From NCBI GenBank assembly GCA_023101485.1, contig LVZB01000001.1, forward strand, positions 1,730,001-1,794,000: a stretch of 64,000 bases of DNA, given 5' to 3'. The position numbers were made by a program, and so were the translations under genes. The number at the start of each line of letters is the position of its first letter. Position 1 is the first letter of the stretch. Origin of the DNA: Pasteurellaceae bacterium Macca (GTDB lineage: Bacteria > Pseudomonadota > Gammaproteobacteria > Enterobacterales > Pasteurellaceae). The notes below the pieces were generated by a model. That model searched no databases, was not told the origin of the DNA, and worked only from the letters and a program-made list of their open reading frames with translations. Shown here piece by piece: positions 1 through 16,213 of this stretch.

Positions 1-435
1 ATTCTCGGTGTGGATAAACAGCCCCAAGCCGTGGCACTGGCAGAACACAATCGCCAGAAACTCGGTATCAGTCATGTGCGTTTTTGCCAAAGTGATTGGT
101 TTTCGGCTTTGCAAGGGGAGCGTTTTGATGTCATCGTCAGTAACCCCCCTTATATTGATGCACAAGATGAGAATTTAAGCCGTGGCGATGTGCGTTTTGA
201 GCCGATGTCCGCTTTAGTGGCTGAAAATCACGGCTTAGGGGATTTAACGACGATTATTCAACAAGCGCCCCAATTTCTGCATCATGGGGGCGTTTTGCTT
301 TTAGAACACGGCTGGCAACAAGCCTGTGATGTTCAAGCAATTTTTCAACAAAATCAATGGGATAACATTCAAACCGTCAAGGATTATGGCGGTCACGATA
401 GAGTAACAATGGCACAATGGAAAAAGAACAGCTAA
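1..435 (+). CDS. prmC: PrmC (HemK), release factor glutamine methyltransferase, C-terminal part
   Basis: The reading frame is open from the first base, so the N-terminal part lies outside the window. PrmC uses S-adenosylmethionine to methylate the glutamine of the GGQ motif in release factors 1 and 2. The signature NPPY motif of N5-glutamine methyltransferases is visible (VIVSNPPYIDAQD), preceded by the end of the Rossmann fold (GVDKQPQAVALAE). The C-terminal GGHDRVTMAQW is typical of the family. The stop overlaps the start of the next gene by 19 bases, which suggests co-transcription. A prmC-SirB1-kdsA order is common in gamma-proteobacteria. Confidence 0.93.
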   Translation: MLGVDKQPQAVALAEHNRQKLGISHVRFCQSDWFSALQGERFDVIVSNPPYIDAQDENLSRGDVRFEPMSALVAENHGLGDLTTIIQQAPQFLHHGGVLLLEHGWQQACDVQAIFQQNQWDNIQTVKDYGGHDRVTMAQWKKNS

Positions 436-1274
436 TTTCAATATCAAGCACGCTTTCCGATAAAGAACGTAAAGCGTTGCAACAGCAAATCTACCGCGAA
501 TTACTTCGTGTGCGTTCGCTGTTAGACGATGATTTTCGAGAGCAATCGGTGTTTGGCATGATGTCGGCACTGGTTAAAAAAGCCCGTTATCAAGTCAATG
601 GCACAAGTGATGAAGTGCGTCTGAATCAGTTGCTTGATTTGGTCTATCGTGAATGGGGCTTTTTCTGCGATCCGAAGACGTTTTTCCAAGTGGAAAATTT
701 GATGATCGACCGAGTTCTCACTCGCAAGCAGGGCATGCCCGTTTCCATTGGCTCGGTATTACTTTACCTTGCCCAAGCGTTGAATTTACCCCTTTACCCT
801 GTGAGTTTTCCGACCCAGTTGATTATTCGGGCGGAATTAACCCTCGAAAATGGGCGTAATGAGGCACGCTTTATCGACCCTGCCAATGGGCGGTTTGTGT
901 CTTACCCTGATTTAGAAAAATGGCTTGAAGGGGAATTTGGCTTTGGGGCAGAGTTAAAGCGAGATATGCTCCATATTGCCTCTTCGGAAGCCTTAGTGGA
1001 ACGCTTAGAAACCGTCTGTAAAATGGCATTAACGAGCGAAGGACGTTACCTTGATGCCCTCAATTTAATTGAATATCGCTTACAGATAGAGCCCGAAGAC
1101 CCTTATGAAATTCGTGATCGCGGTATGATTCTTGCGAGCTTAGAGTGCTATCAAGCGGCACTTAACGATTTTAACTATTTTATTGACCAATGCCCTGATG
1201 ATCCTTCGGCGGTGATGATCAAACTGGAATTAGCCGGTTTGGAAAAACACGCCAAGGGCTTGGCTATTCACTAA
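417..1274 (+). CDS. SirB1 family protein (transglutaminase-like plus TPR)
   Basis: This 285-residue protein belongs to the SirB1/YchA family. An N-terminal helical region leads into a transglutaminase-like segment (LTRKQGMPVSIGSVLLYLAQ and FIDPANGRF), followed by TPR-like helices near the C terminus (DALNLIEYRLQIEPEDPYEIRDRG begins this part). The molecular function of the family is not settled. Its position between prmC and kdsA, with a 19-base overlap with prmC, matches the conserved prmC-sirB1-kdsA arrangement of E. coli and Haemophilus. The start at 417 lies inside prmC; no other start fits the conserved N terminus. Confidence 0.85.
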   Translation: MEKEQLISISSTLSDKERKALQQQIYRELLRVRSLLDDDFREQSVFGMMSALVKKARYQVNGTSDEVRLNQLLDLVYREWGFFCDPKTFFQVENLMIDRVLTRKQGMPVSIGSVLLYLAQALNLPLYPVSFPTQLIIRAELTLENGRNEARFIDPANGRFVSYPDLEKWLEGEFGFGAELKRDMLHIASSEALVERLETVCKMALTSEGRYLDALNLIEYRLQIEPEDPYEIRDRGMILASLECYQAALNDFNYFIDQCPDDPSAVMIKLELAGLEKHAKGLAIH

Positions 1275-1297
1275 TTTGCCATTTTAGGCGATTTTAA

Positions 1298-2161
<864 letters not shown>

Positions 2162-2180
2162 ACCGATAAAGTAAAAAAAT

Positions 2181-2204
2181 AGGGCAGAAGAATTGATCTG
2201 CCCT
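2181..2204 (-). terminator. Terminator of the hel transcript (minus strand)
   Basis: A 7-bp inverted repeat, agggcag and ctgccct, separated by 10 bases. Read on the minus strand it is followed by attttttta, a proper T run. On the plus strand the tail is T-poor, so it mainly serves hel. Confidence 0.65.
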
Positions 2205-2229
2205 AGATTTAAAAGCGCCAATTTTTTGA

Positions 2230-2265
2230 GATCAGGGAGCATTGGCTCTCTGATCTTTTCTTTTT
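2230..2265 (+). terminator. Terminator of kdsA
   Basis: An 11-bp stem (2230-2240 with 2245-2255, one G-U pair) with loop attg is followed by ttttctttttc on the plus strand. It ends the kdsA transcript about 70 bases after the stop codon. The two convergent genes therefore have terminators that overlap in space. Confidence 0.8.
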
Positions 2266-2287
2266 CAGCACGATGCCTAGCGGTTGA

Positions 2288-4155
<1,868 letters not shown>

Positions 4156-4172
4156 AGTGTCTCCTAAAAAGA

Positions 4173-4200
4173 ACGCTTATTCCCCAATGGCAATAAGCGT
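4173..4200 (-). terminator. Terminator of rluB (minus strand)
   Basis: A perfect 9-bp inverted repeat acgcttatt / aataagcgt with a 10-base spacer. On the minus strand it is followed by tcttttta. It lies between rluB and bioB and should limit read-through. Confidence 0.75.
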
Positions 4201-4206
4201 AGAAAA

Positions 4207-5298
4207 TTATGCGCCCTTACGGTATTTCGTGTGCTGTTTAACGGCTTTACGAATTTGGCGAGTGCTGGTGCGACGGCGGTTTTTGCTCACATCCACCTTG
4301 GTTTCTGTTTCCGATTTTAACCCCACCAATTCGCGTAAATAATTGACTTGTTCAAGCCCCATTTCTTCCCAACCGCCACGAGGTAGGCTTTTTTCAAGTT
4401 TAATATTGCCATAGCGGATACGAATCAAACGGCTGACTTGAATACCTTGGGATTCCCATAAACGGCGAACTTCACGGTTACGCCCTTCGGTTAAGGTAAC
4501 ATCAAACCATTGATTTAACCCTGTACCGCCAACAGTTTTAATCTGTTTGAAATTCGCTGGGCCATCTTCAAGCTGAACGCCTTTACGCAAACGCTGTAAC
4601 ATCGCTTCATTCACTTCCCCAAAGACACGGACGGAATATTCCCGCTCCACTTCTTGGCTTGGGTGCATTAATCGGTTGGCTAACTCGCCGTCTGTAGTGA
4701 AAAGCAATAAGCCAGAAGTATTAATATCTAAACGCCCCACGGCAATCCAACGTGCGCCGTTTAAACGCGGTAAGCGGTCAAATACCGTGGCACGCCCTTC
4801 GGGATCAGAACGGGTACAAAGTTCGCCCTCGGGTTTGTAGTACATCAACACACGGCAGATCTCTTTTTGTGTGGTTGTGAGATTGACTAAATGCCCATCA
4901 ATGCGAATTTTGGTACTTGAACTCACTTGCAAGCGGTCGCCTAGGGTGGCAATTTTGCCATCAACACTCACACGCCCCTGCTCGATAATTCCCTCAATTT
5001 CACGGCGAGAACCTTTGCCTGCTCGCGCAAGGATTTTTTGTAATTTTTCGCCTTGCACTTTTTCGGCCCTCACGCCTTCCTTTTTTACCTCATCTAAAAC
5101 GGGTTTGGGGCGACGTGGTGGGAGGGGCTTACGGCTTGTTTTTTCTCCCCCTTTGGCTTGTTCTGTGGCACGCTTTCTCGGCGTATTCCCCCTTGGGGCT
5201 TGCTCTGAGCGTGTTTCCGATGAAAAACGGCGAGGCTTTTGCAAATTGTTGCCAGAATCAGACCGCTTGTTAGCGGTTGGGGTACGAAATGTGGTCAT
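4207..5298 (-). CDS. rluB: RluB, 23S rRNA pseudouridine synthase
   Basis: RluB makes pseudouridine 2605 in 23S rRNA. The 363-residue protein begins with a basic, low-complexity arm of about 85 residues rich in Lys, Arg and Pro. An S4 RNA-binding domain follows ([18 protein letters not shown]), then the RsuA/RluB catalytic domain with the aspartate motif [19 protein letters not shown]. The end is again strongly basic. A basic N-terminal extension of this kind occurs in other RluB proteins. The gene lies 47 bases downstream of the yciO-like gene. Confidence 0.93.
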   Translation of the reverse strand: MTTFRTPTANKRSDSGNNLQKPRRFSSETRSEQAPRGNTPRKRATEQAKGGEKTSRKPLPPRRPKPVLDEVKKEGVRAEKVQGEKLQKILARAGKGSRREIEGIIEQGRVSVDGKIATLGDRLQVSSSTKIRIDGHLVNLTTTQKEICRVLMYYKPEGELCTRSDPEGRATVFDRLPRLNGARWIAVGRLDINTSGLLLFTTDGELANRLMHPSQEVEREYSVRVFGEVNEAMLQRLRKGVQLEDGPANFKQIKTVGGTGLNQWFDVTLTEGRNREVRRLWESQGIQVSRLIRIRYGNIKLEKSLPRGGWEEMGLEQVNYLRELVGLKSETETKVDVSKNRRRTSTRQIRKAVKQHTKYRKGA

Positions 5299-5345
5299 TA
5301 AAATTCCTTCTGTGTCGCTTTCACAAGCGTCTAATAAAATATGGA

Positions 5346-5963
5346 TTAACCAAAGGGTGTAATATCCCCTGCGCCAACACGGAGAATTTCCGGTGCATCG
5401 AGGGTTAAATCCACCACGGTGGTTGGTTGTTGCCCTAAATAGCCCCCGTGAATAATCAGATCAACTTGGTGCTCTAACACATCACGGATCGCTTCGGGGT
5501 CAGATTGCGGGATCTCATCATTGCCTAATATTAAAGAACAAGAGAGAATCGGTTCGCCTAATGCCTTCAATAACGATAAAGCGATTTCATTATTTGGCAC
5601 ACGAATACCAATGGTTTTACGTTTGGTCAGCAAACGGCGAGGTAACTCTTTGGTCGCTGGCAAAATAAACGTATAGGGTGCTGGCACATTATTTTTCATC
5701 AAGCGGTAGCTTTGATTTGTGACCAAGGCGTAGTGAGATAATTCCGATAAATCACTACACATCAAGGTAAAGTTATGATTTTCAGGCAATTTACGAATGG
5801 CTACGATGCGATCCATCGCCTGTTTTTCCCCAATTCCACACCCTAAGGCGTAACCGGAATCCGTTGGGTAAACAATCACGCCGCCTTTTTTGAGGATCTC
5901 CACGGCTTGGTTAATTAAGCGTCCTTGGGGATTTTCAGGGTGAATGTAGAAAAATTGGCTCAT
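5346..5963 (-). CDS. yciO: YciO/TsaC-family (YrdC domain) protein
   Basis: A YrdC/Sua5-fold protein of the YciO subgroup. The start [20 protein letters not shown] closely resembles E. coli YciO. The nucleotide-binding segment [19 protein letters not shown] and the later [11 protein letters not shown] are typical. TsaC makes threonylcarbamoyl-AMP for tRNA t6A; YciO itself has weak or uncertain activity, so the role stays tentative. A GTG 12 bases upstream (5975) is in frame, but the ATG at 5963 gives the family N terminus and is preferred. It sits between ligA and rluB on the same strand. Confidence 0.88.
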   Translation of the reverse strand: MSQFFYIHPENPQGRLINQAVEILKKGGVIVYPTDSGYALGCGIGEKQAMDRIVAIRKLPENHNFTLMCSDLSELSHYALVTNQSYRLMKNNVPAPYTFILPATKELPRRLLTKRKTIGIRVPNNEIALSLLKALGEPILSCSLILGNDEIPQSDPEAIRDVLEHQVDLIIHGGYLGQQPTTVVDLTLDAPEILRVGAGDITPFG

Positions 5964-6062
5964 AATAAGGCTCACAGGGGCTGAAATTGCTAAAAAATGG
6001 CGAGATTATACGCTTTTTATGTGTGAAGAGATAGGGGAAAATCCCCTCTCTCCGCTTTATGC

Positions 6063-8994
<2,932 letters not shown>

Positions 8995-9100
8995 TGTGTC
9001 CTCTTGCTTGAATTTTAGTCAGAATGGTCATTTCGCCCTTTGCGAAAAACGGCGCATAGCTTACCATATTTCTTTTCAAATTTTTAGCCAAAGGTTGATG

Positions 9101-9955
9101 ATGTCTTCACCATTTTCTACACCCGAATCACAAATTGCGAGCGGTTTTCACTATTTTATTTATGGCTTTCGCCTGATTAGCCAACGCGCTCTCCTACCTT
9201 TTGTTATTTTTCCGGTCATCATCAATGCCTTGCTGATGGTTGGCTTAATTTGGTTATTTTTTGCCAATATTTCCGGCTTACTCGACAGTTTTCTCCCAAG
9301 TTGGTTGGAATGGTTGGGCTTTGTGCTTATCCCGTTGATTTTTTTGATGATTTTAGTGGTGTTCTACTTTGCTTTTACCACGCTTTCTAACTTTATCGCC
9401 GCCCCTTTTAATGCGTTATTAGCGGAAAAAGTGGAACAGCAGCTTACGGGAGAAACCCTTGCTGAAATGAATTTCACCGCATTACTCAAAGATGTGCCGA
9501 GAATGTTAAAACGGGAGTGGCAGAAAATGTGGTATAGCCTACCTCGTTTAGTGGGGCTATTCTTGCTTGGTTTTATGCCGTTGCTTGGGCAGACGATAGT
9601 ACCGCTTCTTACCTTTATTTTCGGCGCTTGGCTGATTGCTATTCAATATTGTGATTACCCTTTTGATAATCACAAAATTACCTTTGCGAGAATGCGAAAT
9701 GCCCTTGCCCAGCAACGTGTAATGAATTTTACCTTTGGGGTATTAGTCAGCCTTTTTACACTCTTGCCTTTTCTCAACTTGGTAATTATGCCCGTGGCGG
9801 TATGTGGTGCAACGGCGATGTGGGTGCATGAATATCGTGATTTCTTCCTTAATCATTCTTCTCAAGAGTTTTACGCTCAAGGTAAAGAACAGAATATCGT
9901 TGTAGGTAAAGAAGACACTCAAATAGCGAAACAGAAGGGAAATGCAGTGAAGTAA
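9101..9955 (+). CDS. cysZ: CysZ, sulfate permease
   Basis: CysZ is an inner-membrane sulfate channel feeding cysteine synthesis. The product, 284 residues from the chosen start, has four to six hydrophobic segments and the family signatures SGFHYFIYGFRLISQ, NFIAAPFNALLAEKVE and YCDYPFDNH. Two adjacent ATGs (9098, 9101) follow an AAAGG site; 9101 gives better spacing. The open frame reaches back to 8996 but that part overlaps the zipA promoter region and shows no similarity. The C-terminal tail is longer and more charged than in E. coli. Confidence 0.92.
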   Translation: MSSPFSTPESQIASGFHYFIYGFRLISQRALLPFVIFPVIINALLMVGLIWLFFANISGLLDSFLPSWLEWLGFVLIPLIFLMILVVFYFAFTTLSNFIAAPFNALLAEKVEQQLTGETLAEMNFTALLKDVPRMLKREWQKMWYSLPRLVGLFLLGFMPLLGQTIVPLLTFIFGAWLIAIQYCDYPFDNHKITFARMRNALAQQRVMNFTFGVLVSLFTLLPFLNLVIMPVAVCGATAMWVHEYRDFFLNHSSQEFYAQGKEQNIVVGKEDTQIAKQKGNAVK

Positions 9956-9991
9956 TCCTCATAGATAAAATTATCTTGAGGATTCTCTCAT
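9954..9991 (+). terminator. Terminator of cysZ
   Basis: Stem aatcctca plus agataa pairs with ttatct plus tgaggatt (9954-9984, one bulged T), followed by ctctcatttt. It begins at the cysZ stop codon. Confidence 0.65.
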
Positions 9992-10061
9992 TTTCACGGC
10001 TATTGCGCATAGACAAAAAGATCAAAAAATTCGACCGCTTGTATTGCCCTTTTATTCAGGG

Positions 10062-10481
10062 CTAATCAAGCTGATTTTCAAACCAACTCTCTAAAATCAG
10101 ACAGGCGGAAATAGAATCGACCTTGCCTTTTTTTAAGGCTTTATAGCCTCCACGGGCGAAAATTTCTGCCCGTGCTTCTACGGTGGTGAGGCGTTCATCC
10201 TGTAGCTCAACGGGTAAGCCAAAACGCCCATGTAAGCGATTAGCAAATTTTTTCGCCCGTTGAGTCAGGGGCTGTTCCGTGCCGTCCATATTCAGCGGTA
10301 GCCCGATAATCAATAAATCCGGTTGCCATGTTTGAATCGTTTTGCCGATTTCTTCCCAATTCGGAATACCGTCTTGGGCTTTAAATGCCGGTAAGCCTTG
10401 CGCCGTGCCGGTAATGCTTTGCCCGACCGCACAGCCGATACTATTCGTGCCGAAGTCAAAGGCGAGGAGTGTTTGTGCCAT
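10062..10481 (-). CDS. ruvX: RuvX/YqgF, RNase H-fold nuclease (pre-16S rRNA processing)
   Basis: A 139-residue RNase H-fold protein of the YqgF family, implicated in maturation of the 16S rRNA 5' end and annotated as a Holliday-junction resolvase homologue. The first catalytic aspartate is in [16 protein letters not shown], the second acidic site in [11 protein letters not shown], and the last in [14 protein letters not shown]. The ATG overlaps the stop of yqgE by one base (TAATG), which points to translational coupling in an rsmE-yqgE-ruvX operon. Confidence 0.95.
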   Translation of the reverse strand: MAQTLLAFDFGTNSIGCAVGQSITGTAQGLPAFKAQDGIPNWEEIGKTIQTWQPDLLIIGLPLNMDGTEQPLTQRAKKFANRLHGRFGLPVELQDERLTTVEARAEIFARGGYKALKKGKVDSISACLILESWFENQLD

Positions 10482-11038
10482 TATGCGCGCCCTGCCTTAG
10501 CGAGTACGCCTTCAATGCCTAAGAGGGCATTGGCTTCACTCCAACGATCTAAATAGCCCGTTTCAAAGAGTAATTCTGTGGTGGCAGGAACTGAAATCCA
10601 CTGATTTTCGGCAATTTCTTGTTCCAGTTGTTCGCCTTTCCAAGTACAGCACCCTAAGCAGACGATAAATTTCTCCGGCGATTGGGGCGTGCCAAGTACG
10701 TCAAGAATATCCCCCGAGGTCGTGAGTTGTAAGGTCGAGCCAATGGGATAGGTGTGAAGCAGGGGCGTGGAAATCGGCGTGTGAAGAATAAAGCCCCGTT
10801 CGGTGCTGACCGGGCCACCACTGAGCACGAGTTGATCTTTCCCGTAATGGCGCGAGCCGGCGATTAAGAAGTCCATTTTTGCAATCAGCTCCATGACGGA
10901 GAGATCCGTCGGTGCGTTGATCATCAGCCCCATGGCGCCTTGGTCGCTATGTTCGCAAAGAAAAATTATCCCCCGATAAAAGTAGTTATCTTGCATTTCA
11001 GGGGTGGCGATTAAGAGATGTCCTTCAAGATTCGTCAT
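10481..11038 (-). CDS. yqgE: YqgE/AlgH family protein (UPF0301)
   Basis: A 185-residue protein of the YqgE/AlgH family, whose function is not established. Family segments are clear: [17 protein letters not shown] at the N terminus, [15 protein letters not shown], and [17 protein letters not shown]. It begins directly after the rsmE stop and overlaps ruvX by one base, so the three genes are almost certainly one transcript. In E. coli gshB lies between rsmE and yqgE; it is missing here. Confidence 0.93.
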   Translation of the reverse strand: MTNLEGHLLIATPEMQDNYFYRGIIFLCEHSDQGAMGLMINAPTDLSVMELIAKMDFLIAGSRHYGKDQLVLSGGPVSTERGFILHTPISTPLLHTYPIGSTLQLTTSGDILDVLGTPQSPEKFIVCLGCCTWKGEQLEQEIAENQWISVPATTELLFETGYLDRWSEANALLGIEGVLAKAGRA

Positions 11039-11773
11039 TTAGCCTAAATCTCCATATAACAGTTGTAATGCACTAATGGTGGCAAGGGAGGCGGTTTCCG
11101 TGCGAAGAATACGTTTGCCGAGTAACACTTCCGTAAAGCCTTGTTGTTCCGTCATGGCAATTTCCTCGGGGGAAAGCCCCCCTTCTGAACCGATAAGCAA
11201 ACGCACGCCGGCGGAAGGCACATGGGGAAGCGATTTCAAGGAATACTTTGCCCGTGGGTGGAGGTTTAATTTCAACATCTCATCTTGCTCTTGACACCAA
11301 GTAGTGAGCTTCATCATTGGGCGAATTTCAGGAATCACATTCCGTCCACACTGTTCGCAAGCGGATATGGCGATTTTTTGCCACTGTTGGATTTTTTTAT
11401 CCTGACGTTCGCCATCGAGCTTCACGCCACAACGTTCAGACCAGAGGGGGGTAATTGTGGTCACGCCAAGTTCCACGGATTTTTGAATGGTAAATTCCAT
11501 CCGATCTCCCCGTGAAATCACCTGCCCAAGATGAATAGGAAGGGGGGATTCTCGGTCGTCTTGTTCTTGATGAAAAATGGCGACTTCAATCTGTTTTTTA
11601 CTGATATGCTGAATGCGTGCGTGAAAAATATGGTTTGAGCCGTCAAATAAAATTAGCTCATCGTCTTCACGCATTCGCAAGACACGCCCAACGTGATTGG
11701 TCGCATCTTCACTCAGTTGGCACTGTTTTTGCCCATTTAGGGGCTCGGGGTGGTAAATTCTCGGTATTCTCAT
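11039..11773 (-). CDS. rsmE: RsmE, 16S rRNA (uracil-1498-N3) methyltransferase
   Basis: RsmE methylates N3 of U1498 in 16S rRNA. The 244-residue protein has the N-terminal PUA-like domain ([19 protein letters not shown]) and the C-terminal SPOUT fold with the SAM-binding knot ([16 protein letters not shown] and [11 protein letters not shown]). It leads the rsmE-yqgE-ruvX group with zero spacing to yqgE. Confidence 0.95.
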   Translation of the reverse strand: MRIPRIYHPEPLNGQKQCQLSEDATNHVGRVLRMREDDELILFDGSNHIFHARIQHISKKQIEVAIFHQEQDDRESPLPIHLGQVISRGDRMEFTIQKSVELGVTTITPLWSERCGVKLDGERQDKKIQQWQKIAISACEQCGRNVIPEIRPMMKLTTWCQEQDEMLKLNLHPRAKYSLKSLPHVPSAGVRLLIGSEGGLSPEEIAMTEQQGFTEVLLGKRILRTETASLATISALQLLYGDLG

Positions 11774-11792
11774 AATTTGATGATTTAATCAG

Positions 11793-11824
11793 AAAAAATC
11801 CGCTTATTTTAACCAAACAAGCGG
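11793..11824 (-). terminator. Terminator of the tqsA-like gene
   Basis: On the minus strand ccgctt and aagcgg pair around a 13-base loop and are followed by attttttctg. One arm lies within a perfect uptake signal (11817-11826). Confidence 0.6.
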
Positions 11825-11831
11825 TCAATAA

Positions 11832-12887
11832 TTACTCACTTTTTGCAGAAGGGAGACGGGATTCATCAATATCGCCCAACAAACCAGCGTAGCCCAAGGT
11901 TTTCGGGCTGGATTCTAAGGCGATTTTTAATGCCATCGTCAGTGGCACAGACAGTAGCATACCCACTGTGCCGAGTAGCCAGCCCCAAAAGAGTAAAGAG
12001 AGGAAAACCACAAGGGTGGAAAGCCCGAGGGTTCTGCCCATCATTCGCGGTTCGATGACATTTCCCACCACCATATTGATTGCAACCACGCCAGAAGCAA
12101 CGCCTAGCCCAACGGGAAAGCCATTGAGGAGGAGGGCTTGTAGCACAATCGGTACACCGGCAATGATAGAGCCAATGTTCGGAATATAGTTGAGTAAGAA
12201 ACTTAATGTTCCCCACAGCACGGCATATTGTACGCCGGCGACTTCGAGCAAGATCCACACACTTACCCCAGTGAGCAAGCTGACAAAGGTTTTGATCCCA
12301 AGGTAGTTGATGACCCCTTTCAGAACACGATCAATTTGGTTTTCATTCATGCCAACACGGCCACGCATTAGCAAGGCGACACGGTGCTTTGCCGTTGGGG
12401 CTTCAAAAAGCATAAAGACTACTACTAAAAGCAACACAAAAATATTGGTGACGACACCGGAGAAGCTCAGCAGTATTCGGCTGACGAAATTCATAATGAC
12501 ACTGGGGTCAAGCTGTTCAAGGACACTTTCTCGAGAAATCGACAGAGGAATATTCCAGTGTTGAGCAAGGCGAATGAGATCGCCAATGCGTTCTGAAAGT
12601 AAGATTTTATATTGCGGAATGGAGAGGGTAAACTCCCGAATGGTGCTGTTGATTAAGCCAGCGAGGAAGAAAAAACTCATCACACACAAGGCAAAGAGCA
12701 AGCTAATCGCTAGCCACAGTGGAATTTTGCGTGAGGTCATCACATTAATCAGCGGAGAGCAGATAATGGCAATAAACAGGGAGAGAAGAAAAGGCACGAC
12801 AATTTCTGCTGCCATTTTTACTCCAGCGAGAATAATCACTAAGGCAGCCATGCTAACCAAAATGCGAGAGAGAGAGGATTGTTCCAT
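11832..12887 (-). CDS. tqsA: AI-2E family transporter, TqsA type
   Basis: A membrane protein of the AI-2 exporter (PerM/TqsA) superfamily, about 351 residues with seven to eight hydrophobic stretches. It resembles E. coli TqsA most: AAEIVVPFLLSLFIAII near the N terminus, LNYIPNIGSIIAGVPIVLQA, and LGLSTLVVFLSLLFWGWLLG near the C terminus. TqsA is reported to export the quorum signal AI-2; other members move different solutes, so the substrate is inferred. The frame extends to 12908 through a TTG inside an uptake signal; the ATG at 12887 is preferred. Confidence 0.85.
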   Translation of the reverse strand: MEQSSLSRILVSMAALVIILAGVKMAAEIVVPFLLSLFIAIICSPLINVMTSRKIPLWLAISLLFALCVMSFFFLAGLINSTIREFTLSIPQYKILLSERIGDLIRLAQHWNIPLSISRESVLEQLDPSVIMNFVSRILLSFSGVVTNIFVLLLVVVFMLFEAPTAKHRVALLMRGRVGMNENQIDRVLKGVINYLGIKTFVSLLTGVSVWILLEVAGVQYAVLWGTLSFLLNYIPNIGSIIAGVPIVLQALLLNGFPVGLGVASGVVAINMVVGNVIEPRMMGRTLGLSTLVVFLSLLFWGWLLGTVGMLLSVPLTMALKIALESSPKTLGYAGLLGDIDESRLPSAKSE

Positions 12888-12930
12888 ATTTGCGTTACAA
12901 GCGGTCAATTTTTAGAGAAAAAAATGTAAA

Positions 12931-12947
12931 ACCCCTCGGGGAGGGGT
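12931..12947 (-). terminator. Terminator of the cytochrome b562 gene
   Basis: acccctc / gaggggt stem with a ggg loop; on the minus strand followed by tttacattttttt. Confidence 0.75.
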
Positions 12948-12953
12948 AGTCGA

Positions 12954-13316
12954 TTATTTATATTCGCGATGATAATGCTGTTTTAAGCTATCTAGCTTTT
13001 CGATTAAGCTTTTGGCTTCATCCAGGTTGCCTTGTTTCGCTAGGTTATCGGCTTGGGTGACAACATCCATGACCTCTTGAATGCCTTGTTGGTAGCCTGG
13101 GAATTTACTTTCATCATTTTTCAAGCTACGAGGGAGCGTGTTTTTTGCTTTATTAGCTACGTCTAAAAAGGCTTCCGCCGCTTGGCTAAATTCCGCGGGG
13201 CTTTTGGCTGTGAGTAGCGCATTACTTTGGGTTTTCATTTGGAACATTTCCATTGACACGTTTGCCATTGCAACACCACAAACCAGACCGGCTAAAAGTA
13301 CGACTAATTTTTTCAT
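12954..13316 (-). CDS. cybC: Periplasmic cytochrome b562 family protein
   Basis: A small exported four-helix protein of 120 residues. A cleavable signal peptide (MKKLVVLLAGLVCGVAMA) precedes a mature chain of about 100 residues that is nearly all helical. Heme b in this family is held by an N-terminal Met and a C-terminal His. Here Met22 or Met24 and the histidine in HYHREYK at the end fit these roles. The terminal HREYK resembles the HQKYR of E. coli cytochrome b562. The role is presumed periplasmic electron transfer; the physiological partner is unknown. It has its own terminator and lies between fabB and tqsA. Confidence 0.82.
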   Translation of the reverse strand: MKKLVVLLAGLVCGVAMANVSMEMFQMKTQSNALLTAKSPAEFSQAAEAFLDVANKAKNTLPRSLKNDESKFPGYQQGIQEVMDVVTQADNLAKQGNLDEAKSLIEKLDSLKQHYHREYK

Positions 13317-13342
13317 GTTTGTCCTCTTTATAAATGTGAAAA

Positions 13343-13366
13343 GACGTGAAAAGGTATTTTCACGTC
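13343..13366 (-). terminator. Terminator of fabB
   Basis: A perfect 10-bp stem gacgtgaaaa / ttttcacgtc with loop ggta; on the minus strand followed by ttttcacattt. Confidence 0.75.
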
Positions 13367-13388
13367 CTAGGTTAAAAAATAGGGGATG

Positions 13389-14606
13389 TTAGCCTTGATA
13401 TTTTTGGAAGACTAAAGATGCGTTTGTTCCACCAAAACCAAAGCTATTTGACATCACGGTAGTTAAGGCTTTGTCTTGGCGTTCTGTCACGATATTTAAG
13501 CCCACAGCTTGTTCATCTAAGGTTTCAATGTTAATACTTGGGGCAATGAAGTCATTGTCGAGCATTAACAGTGAGTAGATCGCTTCGTGTGCACCCGCCG
13601 CCCCAAGGGAGTGACCTGTCATTGATTTTGTTGAAGAAATCGCCGGTGATTTGTCACCAAAGACATTCTTAATCGCACCAAGCTCTTTCACATCACCGAC
13701 TGGGGTAGACGTGCCATGTACGTTGATATATTCAATTTCACCATTGACGGTGGCAATGGCTTGTTTCATGCAACGCTCTGCGCCTTCACCACTTGGGGCA
13801 ACCATATCGTAGCCGTCAGAGGTTGCGCCATAGCCGACAATTTCCGCATAGATTTTCGCACCACGGGCTAAGGCGTGTTCAAGTTCTTCAACCACGACCA
13901 CCGCACCACCGCCTGCAATAACGAAGCCGTCACGGTTTGCATCATAAGCACGGGAGGCTTTTTCAGGGGTATCATTGTATTTAGTTGAAACGGCACCCAT
14001 GGCATCAAACTCAGTGGCACATTCCCAAGAAAGTTCTTCCGCACCGCCGGCAAAGACCACATCTTGTTTGCCAAGTTGGATTAACTCCATGGCATGGCCG
14101 ATACAGTGTGCTGAAGTGGCACAAGCAGAGCTGATAGAGTAGTTCACACCACGGATTTTATAAGGGGTCGCTAAACAAGCAGAAACGCTGGATGCCATTG
14201 TTTTGGTAACCGCATAAGGGCCAATGGCTTTCACACCACGCGGACCACGCACCGCATCACAAGCAATTAACTGACTGTGAGCAGAACCCGTACCCGCACC
14301 AATGACTAAGCCTGTGCGGTCGTTTGAAATTTGATCTTCGCTTAAACCAGAATCTTCAATGGCTTCTTTCATTGAAAGATAAGCGTAGGCGGCGGCATCG
14401 CCCATAAAACGATAGACTTTGCGGTCAATCAATTCTGCAGGGTTAAGTTTAACCGTGCCGGCGATTTGGCTACGCATACCCACTTCTTTAAATTCAGGCA
14501 CAAATTCAATCCCTGATTTGCCTGCTTTGAGGGAAGCTAAGACTTCCTCTTTGTTGTTACCGATACTAGAAATAATGCCTAAACCTGTGATAACGACTCT
14601 TTTCAT
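13389..14606 (-). CDS. fabB: FabB, beta-ketoacyl-ACP synthase I
   Basis: FabB elongates acyl-ACP with malonyl-ACP and is needed for unsaturated fatty acid synthesis. The 405-residue protein has the active-site cysteine in [14 protein letters not shown], the two catalytic histidines in [11 protein letters not shown] and [12 protein letters not shown], and the glycine-rich end [13 protein letters not shown]. An upstream in-frame extension to 14654 is not supported; the ATG at 14606 follows AGAGGA and gives [18 protein letters not shown], the standard N terminus. Terminators flank it, so it looks monocistronic. Confidence 0.97.
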   Translation of the reverse strand: MKRVVITGLGIISSIGNNKEEVLASLKAGKSGIEFVPEFKEVGMRSQIAGTVKLNPAELIDRKVYRFMGDAAAYAYLSMKEAIEDSGLSEDQISNDRTGLVIGAGTGSAHSQLIACDAVRGPRGVKAIGPYAVTKTMASSVSACLATPYKIRGVNYSISSACATSAHCIGHAMELIQLGKQDVVFAGGAEELSWECATEFDAMGAVSTKYNDTPEKASRAYDANRDGFVIAGGGAVVVVEELEHALARGAKIYAEIVGYGATSDGYDMVAPSGEGAERCMKQAIATVNGEIEYINVHGTSTPVGDVKELGAIKNVFGDKSPAISSTKSMTGHSLGAAGAHEAIYSLLMLDNDFIAPSINIETLDEQAVGLNIVTERQDKALTTVMSNSFGFGGTNASLVFQKYQG

Positions 14607-14760
14607 TCTGTTTCCTCTGAATGGCGATAAAAAAATTTGGCGTATTTTACACAAAATTGCGGGGATAATCCGAAAAAATACGCTGATCCGAGTAGTTTTT
14701 GTGAAACTGCCTTATGCTGAAATCTTGCCGAAAAAATGACAGGAAAAACAGCAAAGTTTG

Positions 14761-14787
14761 ACAAAAAAAGCGGTTTTTCAACCGCTT
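14761..14787 (-). terminator. Terminator of purA made of an inverted uptake-signal core
   Basis: aagcggtt (14768-14775) pairs with aaccgctt (14780-14787) around a tttc loop. On the minus strand a run of seven T follows directly. Confidence 0.85.
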
Positions 14788-14794
14788 GTTTCCA

Positions 14795-16213
<1,419 letters not shown>

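Noticed and set aside
4871-5362. 163-codon open frame on plus, antisense to rluB
   Set aside because: It mirrors the basic arm of rluB, has no ribosome site and no family-like sequence.
6034-6046. Hairpin ggggaaaatcccc after ligA as a terminator
   Set aside because: Short stem and no T run on the minus strand.
10046-10062. Hairpin at the ruvX end as a terminator
   Set aside because: Only a 5-bp stem overlapping the stop codon; the T run is too far away.
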